Shown in pieces: positions 61,125 through 64,000 of a stretch of 64,000 bases of DNA (within the stretch, counting starts at the first letter, position 1; every line of letters begins with the position of its first letter). The translations under genes and the position numbers were made by a program. Origin of the DNA: Mercurialis annua (Eukaryota; Streptophyta; Magnoliopsida; Malpighiales; Euphorbiaceae); NCBI RefSeq assembly GCF_937616625.2, contig NC_065576.1, positions 23,730,628-23,794,627 on the forward strand. The letters are read 5' to 3'. The notes beneath the pieces are model-generated. The model saw only the letters and a program-made list of their open reading frames with translations, did not search any database and was not told where the DNA came from.

Positions 61125-64000
61125 TGTAATATCCCGTAAAATTTTGAATTTATTTTGTTATTTTCCGACGTGGTTCCGGATGTGTTTTGAAGAGTATTTG
61201 AAGTTTCGTAATTTATTGGTGGTTCGATTCATCTTTGGTTCGATTTTGAGTTTGGTTCTCGGTTCCCTTGGGTCTTGGTTCAACCAAATGGTTGAACCAA
61301 GGAATAAACCAGGTCTCGTAAGAGACCTGATGATTTCCCGTACAGTCTCGTACGGGACTGTGCCTGTCCCGTACGGGACTGTGCAAATTTTGCACTGGTC
61401 TCGTACGAGACCAGGCTGTCCCGAACGAGAACTCAGCATTTTTGCTGAGTCTCGTTCGAGACTTGTAACGGCTGAGTGAGGTGTTGATTTCAGCCGTTAC
61501 GAATCCGATCTTGTTTCCCTTTTTACCAAATCTGATTCCACTCTTTCCTTCTCTACATATTCAGCTAGCCCTAGCCACCATCCTTCTCTTTTCCCTTCAT
61601 GATTTTCGTCTCCTTTTTCTGCTCCAAAGTCAGCCCCATCGGTATGTAATTCTGAAACTAGTTTTTCAGTTTTCATTTTTGGACATACTTCGGTTTTCTG
61701 ATCCGTTCGTTTTCGTTTCTAGATCGAAACTGAAACCGTTAAATCTCAGGCGTTCTAGACTCGTCTACCTTCGATTCTACTCTTTCGCTTCGCTTAACGG
61801 TACGCCGTTGATCTCGTTCTATTGCCGTTTGGTTTATCGTTTTTGTTTGTTAAATTCTGTTCTTGGTTGGTTTTGATTACTGCCGATGGGTTTCCTTCTT
61901 GTTGCCATGATTTTGATTGTTTGGAAGTTATAGATCTCTTGGGTAATTGTTAGTTTATGATTTCATGGAGTTATCATTTTGTTCTCCATGTTCGTGTTAA
62001 AGGTTGGGTTCGGCAGTAACGTTTGGTGTTTGTTTCTCCTTGTTAATTGATTATGGGTGTGTAGCTATGGTGTTGTGTTGATTTGGATTGATTTATGGCT
62101 ATTAGGTTGTTTTGGTTTGATGAGGATTGAAAAATGGTCTTAGTTTCAGAAGCATAAACATGGTGAATTGGTTTTGGCGGGTTCCTTTTGTTTGAAAGGA
62201 GGAAGATGGTGAAAAGACCCCTTTGATCACTCAATTGTTTTGCCTAAATCAAATAAATTCCTTAAGTTAAACTTTACCTATTGATTTGTTAATACCTTGG
62301 ATTTCGTTATAATTTATAAGTGATACTTGTAAACGATATTTTTATAATCTAAGTTAAACATAATTACTCGGGTAATTTTATTATATTCGTATGTCAATTT
62401 AACACGAAAATGGTTAAATTACAATTTAGTCCCTAAACGAGTTTTATAACTTATTTAAATAGGTTTTTGGTTATTAACTTCATATTTTGTTTTAATTATA
62501 AAACAAGAGCTATTAGATTGTATTTGGATATCGAATTAGCTAAATTACAATTTAGTCCCTAAATGGCAAAAGTACAGTTTAGTCCCTAATTGGCTAAAGT
62601 GCAATTTAGTCCCTAAACTTTTATTTGACTTATTTAATTAAGTTTTAATTTGTAACTTGGGTTGCTTTGAATTGAAGCTATTGAGTTCCGCTTTTAAAAT
62701 GGATTGTTATTTGCTAATTTATTTTATAAATATAAACTTGGGTTTATATTTGATAAACGTTTTGAGTCGGATTAGACTTGGGTCATCCGGCAAGTGAGGT
62801 TAGCTTGGTAGTTGTGATAACTCGGCTAACCCACTATTTGGAAACTATTTATTATTTAAAGTTATTTAATAATATTTATAAATTGGATTTTAAGCGGGAA
62901 CTCAATATGCTTATATTATCTGGGCTTTATTATCTAATGGGTATTATTTGTGTGTGCTTTGGATTGTTTATTCCGACATGTTAATTGTGCTAGTCTTATG
63001 TGGTGTCTAGTACTCTCTAGAGTTAGGGTCTGATTTTAATAATTATTTTATTGTCTAGACTCGTCTACTGTTCGTGCTTCAGAGGCGAACCAGAGTTAGT
63101 TGCTTGCCGGTATTTCACGCGGATTAGCAAGCAGTGAGTTTATATTTACTATTTACCGCTTTATTAAGTAAATTGTTATTTTAATATTAAATATATATAC
63201 TGTACGTATATTTCGAACTGTTTTATATTATGGCTCTTAGTTGGAACGTGCTACCTAATGGGCATCATTAGGACTGCGTGCGCACCGGTATTGATCTGGG
63301 TAAGGTATATATGGAAATGTGGTAACTCGGTGTGAGCATAGCTCTCGGGACCAGGTAGAGTAACTCGGTGTAGCTCAGCTCTCGGGACTCTGGTATAAGT
63401 GTGGTCAGTGGTAACTCGGTGTAGCTCAGCTCTCGGGACCAGACCTATTGGATTATTATTATTATTTAGAATTGTGGATTAGGGTTCCAACTATTATCTG
63501 TAATATCGTTATTAAATGTTTTAAACGTTTTAAAGGTTTTCCACTTAATAAATGTAAATAGTGGTATGAACTCATCTCAGTATATCTGACCCCGTTGTTT
63601 TCCCAATTTCCCCCAGGGTTATGATCTGAGAGAGTCTGGTGATCTCCGCATTTACTTTTCCTCGGAGGTTCCTTTTATTTTAATAAAATTGTAAACTGTT
63701 TTATTCTTAGACCGCAGTAGTAACTAGACGTCTTTGTTATTATAATATATTTTGTCGGATTGGTTCGACTGGTTATATTGCTTTGACATGTTATATTATT
63801 ATATTGGTTTATGATAAATCTATTTTAGACTTAGAATTGAACATGTATGTTATATTAACTGTTGATTATTATAACTGCTAGTTTAGGTTGAAGTCTCGGT
63901 TGCCCCCGAGCATTGGTTTTCTGCAGGTTTATGTGTTTATGTGTTAAATAAAAGGCTAGCTACGGGTTTCGGTACTATATTACCCATACCCTAGCGCCGG
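61125..64000 (+). repeat. 3' long terminal repeat, truncated by the window
   Basis: Starts TGTAATATCCCG and follows the 5' LTR at a constant offset of 8324 bp to the last base (CGCCGG at 63995-64000). By homology about 28 bp remain outside. It carries the same hairpin cluster (61274-61500), candidate intron (61642-61722), TTTAGTCCCTAA motifs (62413-62618) and ACTCGGTGTA repeats (63319-63442). Confidence 0.95.

Larger units (their letters stand above)
52801..64000 (+). mobile_element. Ty3/gypsy chromovirus (Tekay/Del-like), right end outside window
   Basis: LTR-flanked element in the order LTR, primer binding site, gag-pol, polypurine tract, LTR. By the LTR offset of 8324 bp and the inferred LTR length of 2904 bp, the full element would be about 11.2 kb and would end near position 64028, 28 bp beyond the window. 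Protease-RT-RNase H-integrase order marks Ty3/gypsy. The terminal chromodomain-like segment, single fused frame, long LTRs and initiator-Met-tRNA PBS point to the Tekay/Del lineage of plant chromoviruses; lineage is inferred without a phylogeny. A frame break in integrase makes this copy non-autonomous as read. The five bases before it are ATTTG, the predicted target duplication. Confidence 0.93.

Noticed and set aside
1..64000. tRNA, rRNA or other structured RNA genes
   Set aside because: Scanning both strands by eye showed no cloverleaf or conserved rRNA segment; the TGGTATCAGAGC motif is the primer binding site, not a tRNA gene.

Overview
The window is plant nuclear DNA, most likely from a flowering plant. 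It has no host protein-coding gene that I can support. About 52.8 kb is one very long tandem satellite, followed by the first ~11.2 kb of a Ty3/gypsy chromovirus (Tekay/Del-like) that runs off the right edge. The plant assignment rests on the chromovirus (fused gag-pol, a terminal chromodomain-like segment, a TGGTATCAGAGC initiator-Met-tRNA primer site, 2.9-kb LTRs) and on a Copia-like solo LTR inside the satellite. The sequence alone does not let me name a species.

Satellite (1-52800). The basic monomer is 60 bp and about two-thirds A+T. It is itself a diverged dimer of 30-bp halves, each carrying a CCAAACGTTT box. Above this lies a hierarchy of duplications: a ~7.4-8.0 kb segment present twice in tandem (about 1078-8520 and 8521-16530); a 2.7-kb repeat at the left edge; a 1470-bp tandem duplication (11341-14280); a ~720-bp duplication (17.9-19.4 kb); three nearly identical 2850-bp units (19105-27671); an alternating A/B array with 1558/1736-bp steps (about 33.2-41.6 kb); and a 2030-bp pair (41806-45865). 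From 46 to 52.6 kb the array is more diverged and contains two short segments in reverse orientation (50935-51166 and 52573-52800). The many satellite reading frames arise because 60 bp is 20 codons; I do not treat them as genes.

The array is interrupted twice. A 410-bp non-satellite fragment (6534-6943) looks like a promoter/5' leader with a splice donor, or a piece of an LTR; the paralogous segment lacks it. A 1.5-kb Copia-like solo LTR (31371-32888) is flanked by a 216-bp direct duplication of satellite instead of the usual 5-bp target duplication.

Chromovirus (52801-64000, cut by the window). Order: 5' LTR (52801-55704), primer binding site, leader, one gag-protease-RT-RNase H-integrase frame (56047-60219), a frame break inside the integrase core, the remaining integrase plus chromodomain-like tail (to 61007), polypurine tract, and 3' LTR (61125 to the edge). 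The two LTRs differ at only 7 sites in 2876 bp, so the insertion is recent. The LTR carries a run of seven hairpins near its 5' end and a plausible 81-bp intron downstream of them. The chromodomain-like tail and the satellite surroundings fit the known preference of chromoviruses for heterochromatin.
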